From contig NZ_FRAE01000018.1 of NCBI RefSeq assembly GCF_900142235.1, forward strand, positions 1 through 42,836: a stretch of DNA of 42,836 bases, written 5' to 3'. The position numbers were made by a program, and so were the translations under genes. Under the pieces are notes generated by a model. It worked only from the letters and a program-made list of their open reading frames with translations. It did no database searches and was not told where the DNA came from. Of the stretch, positions 16,969-28,074 are shown one piece after another. Each line of letters begins with the position of its first letter. Positions within the stretch are counted from its first letter, which is position 1. The DNA comes from Tepidibacter formicigenes DSM 15518 (GTDB lineage: Bacteria > Bacillota > Clostridia > Peptostreptococcales > Peptostreptococcaceae).

Positions 16969-19146
16969 TTAATTTATAACCCTATATACATCAATAACAC
17001 CAGGTATACTTCTTAATTTATTCATCAAATTATTAAGCTCATTAATACTGTCTACTTCTAGTAATAAATTCATATTAACAATTTTTTCTTTATTAGTTCT
17101 AGCATTTATTCCATTTAAAGAAGTCTTTTCTACAGCAAAAACATGAGTTATTTCACTAAGAATTCCCTTTCTATCATGTGCTTTTATATTTATTTCCGCT
17201 TCAAATCTTCCCTTTTTATTTACATCCCATTCAACTTGAAGCAATCTATTTAATATTTCAGGATCATTTCCAGTTACATTAGGACAATCTTTTCTATGAA
17301 TAGAAACACCTCTACCTTTAGTTATATACCCCGTTATATCATCTCCTGGAAGAGGATTACAGCATTTTGCAAATCTAACTAGTATATTGTCCACTCCTTT
17401 TACAACTACCCCCTGACTACTAGTTTTTCTCTTACTTCTGTAATCTTTATCAAGTATTGAATCTTCAATTTTAACTTCTATTTTTTGTTTTTGATTATCT
17501 TTTTCATATAATTCTTTTAATTTTGGAACAACTTGAGCTAAAGTTATACCACCATATCCAAGTGTTGCATATAAATCTTCTTCACTAGACTGATTTAATT
17601 TCTTAGATATAGCACTTACATATTTATGTTTTAATTTTTCATTTATATTATAACCTTGTCTTTTTAATTCTTTTTCAAGAATATCTTTTCCTCTTTGAAT
17701 ATTTTCTTCTCTTCTTTCTTTTTTAAACCATTGTCTAATTTTGTTTTTAGCATGAGATGTTTTTACTACGTTAATCCAATCTCTACTTGGACCATTACTT
17801 TGTGATGATCTTATAACTTCAACTATATTTCCATTCTTTAGTTTATAATCAAGCGGAACTATCCTTCCATCTACTTTAGCTCCAATACAACTATTTCCAA
17901 CACCAGTATGAACTCTATATGCAAAATCTAATGGAGTTGAACCAGCCGGAAGCTCTATTACATCTCCTTTAGGTGTAAATACAAACACTTGATTTGTAAA
18001 TAAATCTATTTTTAAAGCTTCCATAAACTCTCTAGGATCATTTAAATCCTTTTGCCATTCCATCATTTGTCTAAGCCAAGATAACTTTATATCCATATCA
18101 TCTTCACTGGTGCTCGTATTTCCTTCTTTATATTTCCAATGGGCTGCAATCCCGTATTCGGCAATTTTATGCATATCCCAAGTTCTTATTTGTATTTCAA
18201 GGGGTTCACCATCTGGACCTACTACTGTGGTATGAAGAGATTGATACATATTAGGCTTAGGCATTGCTATATAATCCTTAAATCTACCTGGCATAGGCTT
18301 CCATATAGTATGAACTATTCCTAATACAGCATAACAATCTTTCACAGTATTAACAATGGCTCTTACTGCCATCAAATCATATATTTCTTCAAAACTTTTA
18401 TTTTGATAGTTCATTTTTCTATATATGCTATAAAAGTGCTTTGGTCTTCCATATATATCACATTCAATATTAGATCCTTCAAATTTTTCTTTTAGTATAT
18501 TTATAACATTCTTTATATCCGCTTCTCTTTCTTTACGCTTTTTAGATACCTTTTCAACAAGCTCATAATATCCTTCTGGATCTAAATACCTAAGTGCTAT
18601 ATCTTCAAGTTCCCACTTAACTTTAGATATCCCTAATCTATGAGCAATTGGGGCATATATTTCGACAGTTTCTTTTGCCTTTTCTTTTGCTTTTTCGGGA
18701 GTCATAAATTTTAAAGTTCTCATATTATGAAGTCTATCTGCAAGTTTTATAAGTATAACCCTTATGTCCTTTGCCATGGCCATGAACATTTTTCTAAGGT
18801 TTTCAGCTTGAGTTTCTTCTTTTGACTTATATTCTATTTGTCCAAGCTTTGTTACTCCTTCAACAAGATCTGCTATTTCGATTCCAAATTTATTAGCTAT
18901 ATCTTCATAAGTATATTTAGTGTCTTCAACAACATCATGCATAAGCCCTGCCGCTATTGTATATATATCAAGCTCTAAATCCGCTAAAATATTTGCAACC
19001 TCTACAGGATGTATAAAGTATTTTTCTCCAGATTTTCTATATTGTCCTTCATGAGCACTTTCAGCAAAATTATAAGATTTTATTATTAAATCCAAATCAC
19101 TATCTGGGCTATATTCTTGTATTTTTAGCAATAACTTTTCTAGCAT
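16969..19146 (-). CDS. relA: bifunctional (p)ppGpp synthetase/hydrolase
   Basis: This enzyme makes and degrades (p)ppGpp in the stringent response. Domains in order are HD hydrolase (about 25-180, with HDVVEDT), synthetase (about 230-345), TGS (about 390-450), a Cys-rich helical part (CCNPLPGDD...HRKDCPN) and a C-terminal ACT (about 650-725). The intact HD residues suggest that the hydrolase is active. The 725-residue length is typical of Rel. The ATG at 19146 has a GGGTG site. A hairpin lies between it and apt, so it may be partly uncoupled from apt. Confidence 0.97.
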   Translation of the reverse strand: MLEKLLLKIQEYSPDSDLDLIIKSYNFAESAHEGQYRKSGEKYFIHPVEVANILADLELDIYTIAAGLMHDVVEDTKYTYEDIANKFGIEIADLVEGVTKLGQIEYKSKEETQAENLRKMFMAMAKDIRVILIKLADRLHNMRTLKFMTPEKAKEKAKETVEIYAPIAHRLGISKVKWELEDIALRYLDPEGYYELVEKVSKKRKEREADIKNVINILKEKFEGSNIECDIYGRPKHFYSIYRKMNYQNKSFEEIYDLMAVRAIVNTVKDCYAVLGIVHTIWKPMPGRFKDYIAMPKPNMYQSLHTTVVGPDGEPLEIQIRTWDMHKIAEYGIAAHWKYKEGNTSTSEDDMDIKLSWLRQMMEWQKDLNDPREFMEALKIDLFTNQVFVFTPKGDVIELPAGSTPLDFAYRVHTGVGNSCIGAKVDGRIVPLDYKLKNGNIVEVIRSSQSNGPSRDWINVVKTSHAKNKIRQWFKKERREENIQRGKDILEKELKRQGYNINEKLKHKYVSAISKKLNQSSEEDLYATLGYGGITLAQVVPKLKELYEKDNQKQKIEVKIEDSILDKDYRSKRKTSSQGVVVKGVDNILVRFAKCCNPLPGDDITGYITKGRGVSIHRKDCPNVTGNDPEILNRLLQVEWDVNKKGRFEAEINIKAHDRKGILSEITHVFAVEKTSLNGINARTNKEKIVNMNLLLEVDSINELNNLMNKLRSIPGVIDVYRVIN

Positions 19147-19186
19147 AAAATCACCCTATTTTAATTATATATTTTATATATATGAA

Positions 19187-19212
19187 AATAGTTGGCAATA
19201 CTACCAACTATT
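19187..19212 (-). terminator. weak hairpin between apt and relA
   Basis: A 9-bp stem (AATAGTTGG paired with CCAACTATT) with an eight-base loop lies 10 bases after the apt stop. It is followed on the minus strand by TTTTC only, so it may terminate partially or act as a processing or attenuation site before relA. Confidence 0.5.
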
Positions 19213-19221
19213 CTGAGTGTA

Positions 19222-19734
19222 TTAATATTTGATTAAAGAGTTAACATGATAATCGTTTAATTTTTCTCTTCCATTCAAAAATTCAAGCTCTATTAAAAAT
19301 TCCATAGCAACTACTTCTCCACCTAATTTTTCAATAAGCTTTGCAGTAGCTCCCATAGTTCCTCCTGTAGCAAGAAGATCATCTACTATTGCAACTCTTT
19401 GTCCTGGCTTTATTGCATCTTTATGTATTTCAAGAGAATCCGTTCCATACTCTAAATCATATTCGAATTTTGCAGTTTCACCTGGAAGCTTTCCTGGTTT
19501 TCTAACTGGAACAAAGCCAACTCCTAATCCATAAGCTACAGGAGTTCCCATTAAGAATCCTCTAGCCTCAGGTCCAACAATTATGTCTACATCTTTTTCT
19601 TTCAAATCTTCTATAATTTTATCTACAGCACATTTAAAAGCTTCTCCATCTTTTAAAAGAGTAGTTATATCCTTGAAACTAATTCCTTCTTTTGGAAAAT
19701 CATTGATTTCTCTTATTTTTGACTTCAAATCCAT
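19222..19734 (-). CDS. apt: adenine phosphoribosyltransferase
   Basis: This enzyme converts adenine and PRPP to AMP in purine salvage. The PRPP-binding motif [14 protein letters not shown] is near residue 115, and the family's N-terminal [13 protein letters not shown] is present as [12 protein letters not shown]. The length is 170 residues. It starts three bases after the recJ stop. The apt-relA pairing is standard in Firmicutes. Confidence 0.97.
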   Translation of the reverse strand: MDLKSKIREINDFPKEGISFKDITTLLKDGEAFKCAVDKIIEDLKEKDVDIIVGPEARGFLMGTPVAYGLGVGFVPVRKPGKLPGETAKFEYDLEYGTDSLEIHKDAIKPGQRVAIVDDLLATGGTMGATAKLIEKLGGEVVAMEFLIELEFLNGREKLNDYHVNSLIKY

Positions 19735-19737
19735 TAT

Positions 19738-22194
19738 TTATTCCTCCCTAAAAGCTATAATTTCTTTAATTTTTAAATATTTAGATTTAAATTTATTTAA
19801 ATTATTTAAAGTTAAACTAGTATTTAAATCAACCTTCTCTTTAGGCTGTGGTAAAAGAGTTATATTAATTTTATCTTCCATTTTGAAATCTAAAAGATTA
19901 ACATCTTTAAATATTTTTAATCCATTTAAAACCTTAATTATATTTAAACCAAATATAAACTCTATATCTTCAAAAGTTATATCTAAATGTTTATGTGTCT
20001 TTAAAATCTTATATATATTTACAAGCTCTTGTCTACTCGGTATTAGATTATTTACTATATAATCTAAATTGTTAATATCTTCTTTTTTATAGTTCTTTAT
20101 TATTTTTGTATTTTCATCTACATTTTTATATATAAAAGAATAATCATCTAATGTATATAAGAAGTCATAAAGAACAATACTATTATATCTTTTAAAATTA
20201 ATTTTATCAATATGGGGAAACAATATAATTTGAGTACTTTTATCTTTTTCCATTTCATAATTAAAATTTATATTATAATCAATATCTAATAAAGAAATAT
20301 CCGATACTGCTTTTGCTAAATTCTGTATAGAATTAACTAGTATTAGAGTATTATCTTTTATATATTCTAATGAATTAATTTCTTTTTTAGGAATTATATT
20401 TATATTTTCATTTTTATAATAATCTAAATTTATAGGATTTATATATTTAAATAACTTTATAAAATTATTATTTTTTGTTATATTTTTAGGATAAAAAAGT
20501 CTAGTATCCTTCAAAATAAATTGTATTTTCTTATTGCCCTTATATTCATTTTCATCTAATGCAAATACAACATCAACTTTATCCCCACTAATAAATTTAT
20601 TTATAAAATGTCCCATGTTAAATCCTATACAATCGTAATTTGTTTTTCCTCTTAATGTTAACTTCAAATGTTCTCTTTCTCTTCCTACAGTTCTAATATC
20701 AATAATTTCTAAATTTCTAATTAAGAATTTAGGACTAGGGTTATTCATTCCAAAAGGCTCTAAATTATCAAGCTCATTTATTAAATTAAAATCTATATCT
20801 TCTTGAGGAAGTTCAAATTCAACTTTTATATTTTCTATCATATCTTCACTCGATAATTTAAAATCTGCACAGCTATTAATTTTTTCTCTTAAAATAGGTA
20901 TCTTGTTTTCATCAAGAGAAAGACCTGCTGCTTGTTCGTGTCCTCCAAATTTATTTAATATATCTTCATTCAAAAGAAGTGCCTCAAAAATATTAAACCC
21001 TTCAATTGATCTTGCTGAACCCTTAGCTTCACCATCTTCTATAGCTAATAATATTGTAGGCTTGTAATATTTTTCCGTAATTTTAGATGCAACAATTCCT
21101 ATTATTCCATGATGCCATTTAGGAGAAGCTAATACTAATACTTTTTCATTTTTATACCTTTCATCACTTAATATCATATCTTCAGCTTCTTTATAAATTT
21201 TACTTTCAATAAGCTGTCTTTCTATATTTTTTTCTTCTAACACTTTTGCTATTTCAAAAGCTTTATCTTCATCTTCTTCTGTAAATAGCTTTACACCTAA
21301 ATCTGAATATCCCATTCTTCCTGATGCATTAATTCTAGGCCCTAATCCAAATCCTATATGAGATGAATTTATTTTCTTTTCATCAAGACCACATACTTTT
21401 ATGAGGCTTTTAATCCCAATATTTCTACTATTCTCCATAACCTTTAGACCATTTTTAACTAATATTCTGTTTTCTCCTATTAAGGGAACTATATCGCATA
21501 TAGTTGCCAATGTTACTATTTCTAAGTAATTGTATATACTATATTCAAATTCATCCTTTGGAGTTAATGCCTGTATTAATTTAAGAGCTACTCCGCATCC
21601 ACATAAAACTTCAAAAGGATAATTGCAATCTTCTCTTTTTGGATTAACTACTGCAAGTGCACTCGGAATCTCTTCTTTACATTCATGATGATCTGTAATT
21701 ATTACATCAATTCCTAAAGAATTTATATAATTCACTTCATCAACAGATGTAATCCCACAGTCTACAGTTATTATAAGATTAGCATCTTTTTCTTTTATAT
21801 AATCTATTGCTTCAATATTTAGTCCATATCCCTCTTCTAACCTATTAGGTATATAGTAATTAACCTCATAACCTATAGATTTAAAATATATTAAAAGTAT
21901 TGATGTTGATGAGACTCCATCTACATCATAATCTCCGTATATCCATATATTTTCATTGTTTTTTATAGCTTTTTTAATTCTATTAACTGCTTTATCCATA
22001 TCTTTTAATAAAAAAGGGTCATGTAAATATTCAAGCGATGGATTTATAAATGTTTTAATATCATCTAAATTTATAATTCCTCTATTTCTAATAACTTGAC
22101 TTATTGCCTTGGAAATATTTAATTCTTTACAAAATTCATCTTCTTTTAAATCTGAGTAATGTTTTAAAGTCCATTTTTTATCATAATTAATCAT
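19738..22194 (-). CDS. recJ: single-stranded-DNA-specific exonuclease
   Basis: This is a 5'-3' single-strand exonuclease for recombination and mismatch repair. DHH-family motifs are present: YGDYDVDGVSS (about 87-97), VDCGITS and the DHH of ITDHHECKEEIP. A DHHA1 part contains GGHEQAAG. The 818 residues include a C-terminal extension of some 230 residues beyond the core, as in Bacillus-type RecJ. The extension is Asn/Lys/Ile rich. The ATG has an AGGTG site in the gap after the ubiB-like gene. Confidence 0.96.
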   Translation of the reverse strand: MINYDKKWTLKHYSDLKEDEFCKELNISKAISQVIRNRGIINLDDIKTFINPSLEYLHDPFLLKDMDKAVNRIKKAIKNNENIWIYGDYDVDGVSSTSILLIYFKSIGYEVNYYIPNRLEEGYGLNIEAIDYIKEKDANLIITVDCGITSVDEVNYINSLGIDVIITDHHECKEEIPSALAVVNPKREDCNYPFEVLCGCGVALKLIQALTPKDEFEYSIYNYLEIVTLATICDIVPLIGENRILVKNGLKVMENSRNIGIKSLIKVCGLDEKKINSSHIGFGLGPRINASGRMGYSDLGVKLFTEEDEDKAFEIAKVLEEKNIERQLIESKIYKEAEDMILSDERYKNEKVLVLASPKWHHGIIGIVASKITEKYYKPTILLAIEDGEAKGSARSIEGFNIFEALLLNEDILNKFGGHEQAAGLSLDENKIPILREKINSCADFKLSSEDMIENIKVEFELPQEDIDFNLINELDNLEPFGMNNPSPKFLIRNLEIIDIRTVGREREHLKLTLRGKTNYDCIGFNMGHFINKFISGDKVDVVFALDENEYKGNKKIQFILKDTRLFYPKNITKNNNFIKLFKYINPINLDYYKNENINIIPKKEINSLEYIKDNTLILVNSIQNLAKAVSDISLLDIDYNINFNYEMEKDKSTQIILFPHIDKINFKRYNSIVLYDFLYTLDDYSFIYKNVDENTKIIKNYKKEDINNLDYIVNNLIPSRQELVNIYKILKTHKHLDITFEDIEFIFGLNIIKVLNGLKIFKDVNLLDFKMEDKINITLLPQPKEKVDLNTSLTLNNLNKFKSKYLKIKEIIAFREE

Positions 22195-22198
22195 TTTT

Positions 22199-23866
22199 TC
22201 ACCTCTTATTTCTATTTGAAATAAGTATAGATACTATTAAGTACATTCCCATAATAGTTGCTATAATAAATCCTACTATTCCAAGAAGGGGATAACCTTT
22301 AAAGCTAGGTCCAGTTTTAGTAGTAGTAATAATAAGCGATGAACCTACTATAGTTGAAGATATGATTAAGCTTACAGATAACTTGTTAGTCATATTACTT
22401 ATTTCTTTTTCTAAATTTGTAAATCTTATCTCATCTATAGTAAATTTAATTTCATTTTTTTGAAAATTTCTAAGAAGGAGCTTAATTTGTCTAGGTATTA
22501 CTTTAAAGTCAGTAAAAACTTGATCTAAATAATTTTTAGATTTAAAAATTAAATTTTCAGGTTTAAATTTATTTAAATAAAATTCTTTTATAAATTCTTT
22601 AACTATAACAGATACTGAAAATTCTGGATCTAGCATTTTTCCACATCCTTCTATTGTAATTATAGCTTTTGCAAGTGGTGCAAATTGAGAAGGAAGTTTT
22701 ACTTTATTTTTTCTACAAAATCTCATAAATTCATTTAAAAGTTCAGATATGTTTATTCTTTTAATTGGCATATCATAGTAATAATGTATGAAAAACGCCA
22801 TCTCTTCTCTTAATTTCCTTAGATTGGTATTTTTGTCTATGGCATCAAGCTCAATTAATGAATTTATAATTTTATCTACATCTTTATTAACACTAGAAAA
22901 GAATATTTCTGTTATAAAATCTAATGTTTGATTATCTATAAGTCCTACTATTCCAAAATCTATAAAAGCTATTTCATTATTACCTGTAGCAAATATATTT
23001 CCTGGATGAGGATCAGCATGAAAAAATCCATGAAAAAAAACTTGCTTCATAAATGCCATGGCACCAATACGTGCAATATTTTTAGGATTCCAATTTCTTT
23101 TTTTTATTTCGTCAATACTAGAAACATTAATTCCATTTATTTTTTCTAATGTTAATACTTTCTTAGAAGTAAAATCCCAATGTACTTTTGGTATATATAC
23201 ATTTTTATCTTTACTGAATATTTCTCTAAATTTTTCACAGTTTCTAGCTTCAAAATTATAATCAAGCTCTCTAATTATGGACACAGCAAAATCTTCAACA
23301 ACTTCTGAAAAGTCAACTATAGTATCCTTATAATACTCATCTATTACTTTAGCAAACCTGTATAATAACTCTAAATCAGATTTAATAGTATTTTCAATAT
23401 TTGGTCTTTGTATTTTTACAATTACATTTTTACCATCTTTTAATTTTCCTTCATATACTTGTCCTATTGATGCAGCAGCAACAGGAACTGTATTGAGTTC
23501 TTTAAAAATCTCATTAAATTCAAGTCCTATTTCCTCTTTAAATATTTTTTTAGCTTCTTTAAATTCAAAAGGGGTTACATTATTTTGAAGCTTAGATAAT
23601 TCTTCTATAATAGAAGGCTCTAATATATCATTTCTGGTGCTTAATATTTGTCCTAATTTAATAAAAGTTGGTCCCAAATCCTCTAATGCTCTTCTTATTC
23701 TTTCTCCAGTTGACATATCTTGTATATCTTTACTTGGAGTTAAGGGTATTTTATGAGCAATTCCATCTATTTTGAGTTTTTCTACTAAAAAACTAAAACC
23801 ATATTTTATTAAAATTTGTACTATCTCCTTATATCTCCTTAAATTATTATAAGTTACTTTAATCAT
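22199..23866 (-). CDS. ABC1/UbiB-family atypical kinase, membrane-anchored
   Basis: This belongs to the ABC1/ADCK/UbiB family of atypical protein kinase-like proteins. AAASIGQVYEG (the alanine-rich nucleotide loop), VKIQRP (the ATP-binding lysine), HADPHPGN and FIDFGIVG are visible. Two hydrophobic segments at the C-terminus (about 497-517 and 526-547) anchor it in the membrane. Members in ubiquinone makers support quinone synthesis. In clostridia without ubiquinone the role is unknown. It is the first gene of a block reaching aspS. Confidence 0.9.
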   Translation of the reverse strand: MIKVTYNNLRRYKEIVQILIKYGFSFLVEKLKIDGIAHKIPLTPSKDIQDMSTGERIRRALEDLGPTFIKLGQILSTRNDILEPSIIEELSKLQNNVTPFEFKEAKKIFKEEIGLEFNEIFKELNTVPVAAASIGQVYEGKLKDGKNVIVKIQRPNIENTIKSDLELLYRFAKVIDEYYKDTIVDFSEVVEDFAVSIIRELDYNFEARNCEKFREIFSKDKNVYIPKVHWDFTSKKVLTLEKINGINVSSIDEIKKRNWNPKNIARIGAMAFMKQVFFHGFFHADPHPGNIFATGNNEIAFIDFGIVGLIDNQTLDFITEIFFSSVNKDVDKIINSLIELDAIDKNTNLRKLREEMAFFIHYYYDMPIKRINISELLNEFMRFCRKNKVKLPSQFAPLAKAIITIEGCGKMLDPEFSVSVIVKEFIKEFYLNKFKPENLIFKSKNYLDQVFTDFKVIPRQIKLLLRNFQKNEIKFTIDEIRFTNLEKEISNMTNKLSVSLIISSTIVGSSLIITTTKTGPSFKGYPLLGIVGFIIATIMGMYLIVSILISNRNKR

Positions 23867-23903
23867 ATTAGCACCTCTATTTTATATTCAAATAATATTT
23901 TAA

Positions 23904-23950
23904 AAAGTCCCGATACTATTTTCATTCTAATAAAAATAGTATGGGACTTT
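23904..23950 (-). terminator. terminator of the ruvC-to-secF gene block
   Basis: AAAGTCCC and ATACTATTTT pair with AAAATAGTAT and GGGACTTT, with one bulge, giving about 18 bp around a ten-base loop. On the minus strand it ends in TTTTTAAAAT. It stands 17 bases after secF and just before the ubiB-like gene. Confidence 0.88.
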
Positions 23951-23967
23951 AAATTACTTAACAATAA

Positions 23968-24828
23968 TTATATACTACTCTTATTTTTAAGTAATACCCA
24001 TGTAGGACTGGCTATAAATATGGACGAGTAAGTTCCCGCTGCCATACCTACTATAAGAGGAAGTGTAAAATCTTTTATAGATTCTACTCCAAGTACATAA
24101 AGTGCTACTATTGCAGTTAAAGTAGTTAAAGATGTATTAATAGATCTTGAAATAGTTTGTTTTATACTTTGATTTGCTACATTTGCATAATCTTTCTTTT
24201 TAGCATGCTTCATATTTTCTCTTATTCTATCAAAAACTACTATAGTATCATTTATAGAATAACCCACTACTGTAAGTACAGCTGCTACAAATGGGCTATC
24301 TACAGGAACTCTAAATACCGCATATGCACATATTAAAATTAAAACATCGTGAATAAGAGCAATTATTGCCGCTATACCATAAGATAATTCAAATCTAAAA
24401 CTTACATAAATAAGCATACCTATTGCAGCAATAACTGTGGCAATTATAGCCTTGTTTCTTATTTCTTTACCTACTGTAGCTCCAAATTGTTCTGCTTTTT
24501 GCAAGTCCTCATTTTTTAAATTATATTTTTCTTTAAATTTTATAAATACTTCTTGTCTTTTATCAGAATTAAAATCTTTTTTAGTTTTTATTTGAACTAT
24601 GCTTTTTTCTTCTCCTAAAAAATTTATAGCCATATCTTTATCAACAGAATCAGTTATTGTTCTTATTTCTTCTGTTGGAACACTTTTATGTAGTTCAATT
24701 TCCATTAATGTTCCACCAGTAAAATCTATTCCAAAGTTAAGCCCAGATGTGAGTATTATTACAAGTCCTATAGCTATAATTGCAAGGGATAGTCCAAACC
24801 ATAATTTTGTTTTTTCTATTATCTTCAT
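23968..24828 (-). CDS. secF: protein translocase subunit SecF
   Basis: This is a membrane protein that, with SecD and YajC, uses the proton or sodium gradient to drive late steps of Sec export. The 286 residues carry the typical GIDFTGGT motif after the first membrane segment. Five further segments and the conserved VVGYSINDTIVVFDRIREN lie in the second half. It follows secD after 14 bases and ends the operon. Confidence 0.97.
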   Translation of the reverse strand: MKIIEKTKLWFGLSLAIIAIGLVIILTSGLNFGIDFTGGTLMEIELHKSVPTEEIRTITDSVDKDMAINFLGEEKSIVQIKTKKDFNSDKRQEVFIKFKEKYNLKNEDLQKAEQFGATVGKEIRNKAIIATVIAAIGMLIYVSFRFELSYGIAAIIALIHDVLILICAYAVFRVPVDSPFVAAVLTVVGYSINDTIVVFDRIRENMKHAKKKDYANVANQSIKQTISRSINTSLTTLTAIVALYVLGVESIKDFTLPLIVGMAAGTYSSIFIASPTWVLLKNKSSI

Positions 24829-24842
24829 ATTTCTTCCCCCCC

Positions 24843-26087
24843 TTAAGCTCCAAAAAACTTTTTATTTCTAACTATATTAGCATGAACTAATGATTTTAAT
24901 AGTGTTTTAGTAATTACAATAGCTGTAAACAGTGATGCCAATATACCTATCATTAAAGTAATGGAGAATCCTTTTATAGGACCTGTCCCAAAATTAAATA
25001 AAACAGCCCCCGCTATGAATGTTGTTATATTTGAATCCATTATAGTTCCTAATGCCTTTGAAAAACCTGCATCTATAGAAGCTCTTAAAGATTTTCCATT
25101 TTTAAGTTCCTCTTTTATTCTTTCAAAAATAATTACATTAGCATCCACAGCCATACCAACTGATAATATAAGAGCTGCAATACCTGGAAGTGTTAATGTA
25201 ATTTTCATTTGTACATAAGTATACATTATTATAAGAATATATGAAATTAATGCTATATCTGCAACAAATCCTGGCAATCTATAATATATAAGCATATACA
25301 GCATTACTAAAGCTATACCTATTACGGCTCCTTGTATACTCTTATTAAGAGCATTTACTCCAAGTGTTGCAGTAACAGTTGATGTTTGAACTTCTTTAAA
25401 TTCAACTGGAAGAGCTCCTGCTCTTATTAAGTTAGCAAGCTCTGATGCACTTTCCACTGTGAAATTACCACTTATTGTAGCATGTCCATCTGGAATCTCA
25501 TCATTAACTCTAGGACTTGAAATAACTTCATTATCAAGTATTATTACTATAGGTGAATGAGTAGGTGCAAGTTCTCTAGTTGCCTCTGCAAATTTTTTAG
25601 CTCCCTTAGAGTTAAATTCAAGTGAAACTATAGGTTGATTAGTTCTTTTATCAAATACAACTTCAGATTTTTTTACTTCTTTTCCTGTAACTACAACAGT
25701 TCCATCTTCTTTCATAAATTTAAGTTGTGCAGTTTTACCTATAGTATCAATAGCTTCCTTAGCATCTTTTACACCTGGTAGCTCAATTCTTATTCTTTTT
25801 TCTCCTTCTTTTACTATAACAGGCTCAGAAACCCCCATACTATCTATACGTTTTCTAAAAACTTCTATAGTTTGATCTAATATTTTATTTAGTTCTTGTC
25901 CTGTTTCATTAGTTTGAGCTTCATAAACTACAAACACTCCACCTTTTAAGTCTAAACCTTGCTTTACTGAATTTTTTACAGGTTCAATTTTAAAATTTCC
26001 AATATTAACTCCATTAATCGCTGAATAAGAGAAAAAAACGATAACAATTAATAAAATCATGAATATTGATAAATTCTTAAATTTCAT
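24843..26087 (-). CDS. secD: protein translocase subunit SecD
   Basis: This is the partner of SecF. An N-terminal membrane segment (about 7-27) is followed by QGLDLKGGVFVVYEA, the external P1-type domain, and five membrane segments with SVGMAVDANVIIFERIKEE. At 414 residues it is of the short clostridial type with a reduced periplasmic-type domain. It lies 15 bases after the carbonic-anhydrase-like gene, so export machinery and the SCIFF locus share a transcript. Confidence 0.97.
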   Translation of the reverse strand: MKFKNLSIFMILLIVIVFFSYSAINGVNIGNFKIEPVKNSVKQGLDLKGGVFVVYEAQTNETGQELNKILDQTIEVFRKRIDSMGVSEPVIVKEGEKRIRIELPGVKDAKEAIDTIGKTAQLKFMKEDGTVVVTGKEVKKSEVVFDKRTNQPIVSLEFNSKGAKKFAEATRELAPTHSPIVIILDNEVISSPRVNDEIPDGHATISGNFTVESASELANLIRAGALPVEFKEVQTSTVTATLGVNALNKSIQGAVIGIALVMLYMLIYYRLPGFVADIALISYILIIMYTYVQMKITLTLPGIAALILSVGMAVDANVIIFERIKEELKNGKSLRASIDAGFSKALGTIMDSNITTFIAGAVLFNFGTGPIKGFSITLMIGILASLFTAIVITKTLLKSLVHANIVRNKKFFGA

Positions 26088-26102
26088 AAATTCCCCCCCA
26101 AT

Positions 26103-26603
26103 CTATTTATGCTTTTTAGCATATTCAACATAGTCTATAGCAGACTTTTCTAGAGATTTTTTTTCTTCTTCTGTAAGTTCTCTTATTATTTTGATAGGAT
26201 TACCATAAGCAAGTACTCCAGACGGAATTTTTTTATTAGGAGGAACCAAACTTCCAGCTCCTATTAAAGTATAATCTCCTATTTCTGCTCCATCAAGTAT
26301 TATTGCACCCATACCCATCAAGCTGTAATTCCCTATTTTACAAGCATGTATTGTAGCTTTATGTCCTATTGTCACATAATTTCCTATTTCAGTTTTATTT
26401 TCTTTGCTTATATGAACCACGGTTCCATCTTGAATGTTAGTATTACTACCTATTATTATTTCATTTTCATCTCCTCTTAATACACAATTATACCATATAT
26501 TTGTATTTTCCCCCATTTTAACTTTTCCTATTACGTCTGCACTATAAGCTATAAAACAACTATCATGAATTTGAGGTTTTTTTCCATCATACTCCTTAAT
26601 CAT
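26103..26603 (-). CDS. gamma-carbonic anhydrase-like hexapeptide-repeat protein
   Basis: This is a left-handed beta-helix protein with hexapeptide repeats (about residues 10-145) and a C-terminal helix. The three metal histidines expected for gamma-carbonic anhydrases appear in VVHIS, TIGHKA and TIHAC. At 166 residues it matches the YrdA/PaaY/CaiE group. Activity as a carbonic anhydrase is not proven by sequence. The ATG overlaps the scfB stop by eight bases and the GGAGG site is inside scfB, so it is translationally coupled to the SCIFF maturase. Confidence 0.88.
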   Translation of the reverse strand: MIKEYDGKKPQIHDSCFIAYSADVIGKVKMGENTNIWYNCVLRGDENEIIIGSNTNIQDGTVVHISKENKTEIGNYVTIGHKATIHACKIGNYSLMGMGAIILDGAEIGDYTLIGAGSLVPPNKKIPSGVLAYGNPIKIIRELTEEEKKSLEKSAIDYVEYAKKHK

Positions 26604-27978
26604 CTTCCATTCCCTCCAACATAAGTTTTGCTTTAATCATAAGAGCGCATTCTGTACGTTTTCTTTGCATCTGACATCCAAGTTCATAAGGCTTTAATAT
26701 ATCATTGTTAAAATTATGTGCGTTTGCATGACAACCACCTGAGCAATAAAACTTTGCCCAGCAATTTCTACATTCTTCTTTAGCATATACATGAGCATTT
26801 TGGAATTTCAATTGTAAATCCCTTGGTATAATTAAATTTTCATCAAGTATATTTCCTAGTTTAAATTCTTCATTTCCAACAAACTGATGGCAAGGATATA
26901 AATCTCCTTCTGGAGTTATAGCTACATATTCAGATCCAGCTCCACATCCAGTAAGTCTTTTTATTACACAAGGTCCTTGGTTTAAATCAATCATAAAGTG
27001 GAAAAACGTAAATTTATCTCCTTTTAATTTTCTGTTAACATACTCTACTGCCAATTTTTCATATTCCTCAAATATTTTAGGAATATCTTCTTCTCTTAGT
27101 GCATAAGGATTTTCTTCACTATCTACAACCGGTTCAACTGAAGTAATATCAAATCCTAAATCCGCAAAATGAAGCACATCTTTTGAAAAATCTAAATTTT
27201 CCCTAGTAAATGTTCCTCTAACATAATAATACTTGTTTTTACTTCTATTATCTACCAGTTTTTTGAATTTAGGAACTATCAAATCATAACTTCCTTTATC
27301 ATTTAATGTAGGTCTCATATCATTATGTACTTTTTTTCTTCCATCTAAGCTTAATACTACGTTGTGCATATTCTTATTTATATATTCAATTTTTTCATCA
27401 TCTAATAAAACTCCATTAGTTGTTATTGTGAATCTAAAATTTTTACCTTTATCTTTTGCTTTTTCATTTCCATACTCTACAAGTTTTTTAACAACATCCC
27501 AGTTCATTAAAGGTTCTCCACCAAAGAAATCTACTTCTAAATTTCTTCTATTGCCTGAGTTTTCAATTAAAAAATCTAAAGATTTTTTACCTACTTCATA
27601 GCTCATTAACTTTCTTTCCCCACCAAAATCTCCTTGAGATGCAAAACAATATTTACATTTTAAATTGCAATCATGAGCAACATGCAAACATAAAGCTTTA
27701 ACAACTGGCTTTCTATTTACAAAACTTGGATGATATTCATATTCATCATTTGAATATAAAAGCCCTTCTTCTTCTAATTTTTTCATTTCATTATAAGCTT
27801 CTATTATTTTTTCTTTAGAATACTTATCTTTTAAAATATTAGTTATTTCATCTATGCTTTTCTCTTTGTAATAATCTAATAAGTCATATGCTTCATTATC
27901 AACAACATGTACTGCACCACTATTTACATCCACAACTATATTAATTCCATTTAAAGAAAATTTATGTATCATTTCCAT
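26596..27978 (-). CDS. scfB: SCIFF peptide maturase, radical SAM/SPASM protein
   Basis: This enzyme forms a Cys-to-Thr alpha-carbon thioether in the ScfA precursor peptide. An N-terminal peptide-recognition-like domain (about 1-90) is followed by the radical SAM motif CNLKCKYC (C104, C108, C111), the FFGGEPLMN SAM segment and a Cys-rich SPASM region that binds extra 4Fe-4S clusters (CGAGSEY, CHQF, CRNCWAKFYCSGGC, final GCQ). The 460-residue length is typical. The ATG has an AGGAGG site. The substrate gene scfA lies immediately upstream, separated by a terminator hairpin. Confidence 0.96.
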   Translation of the reverse strand: MEMIHKFSLNGINIVVDVNSGAVHVVDNEAYDLLDYYKEKSIDEITNILKDKYSKEKIIEAYNEMKKLEEEGLLYSNDEYEYHPSFVNRKPVVKALCLHVAHDCNLKCKYCFASQGDFGGERKLMSYEVGKKSLDFLIENSGNRRNLEVDFFGGEPLMNWDVVKKLVEYGNEKAKDKGKNFRFTITTNGVLLDDEKIEYINKNMHNVVLSLDGRKKVHNDMRPTLNDKGSYDLIVPKFKKLVDNRSKNKYYYVRGTFTRENLDFSKDVLHFADLGFDITSVEPVVDSEENPYALREEDIPKIFEEYEKLAVEYVNRKLKGDKFTFFHFMIDLNQGPCVIKRLTGCGAGSEYVAITPEGDLYPCHQFVGNEEFKLGNILDENLIIPRDLQLKFQNAHVYAKEECRNCWAKFYCSGGCHANAHNFNNDILKPYELGCQMQRKRTECALMIKAKLMLEGMEDD

Positions 27979-28074
27979 CTATGTAAACCTCCTAAGTCAA
28001 ATACGTCCATTTTTCATAATATCAAATTTTTCAAAAATAATCAAACCTTACAAATATTAAACATAAAAGGAAAA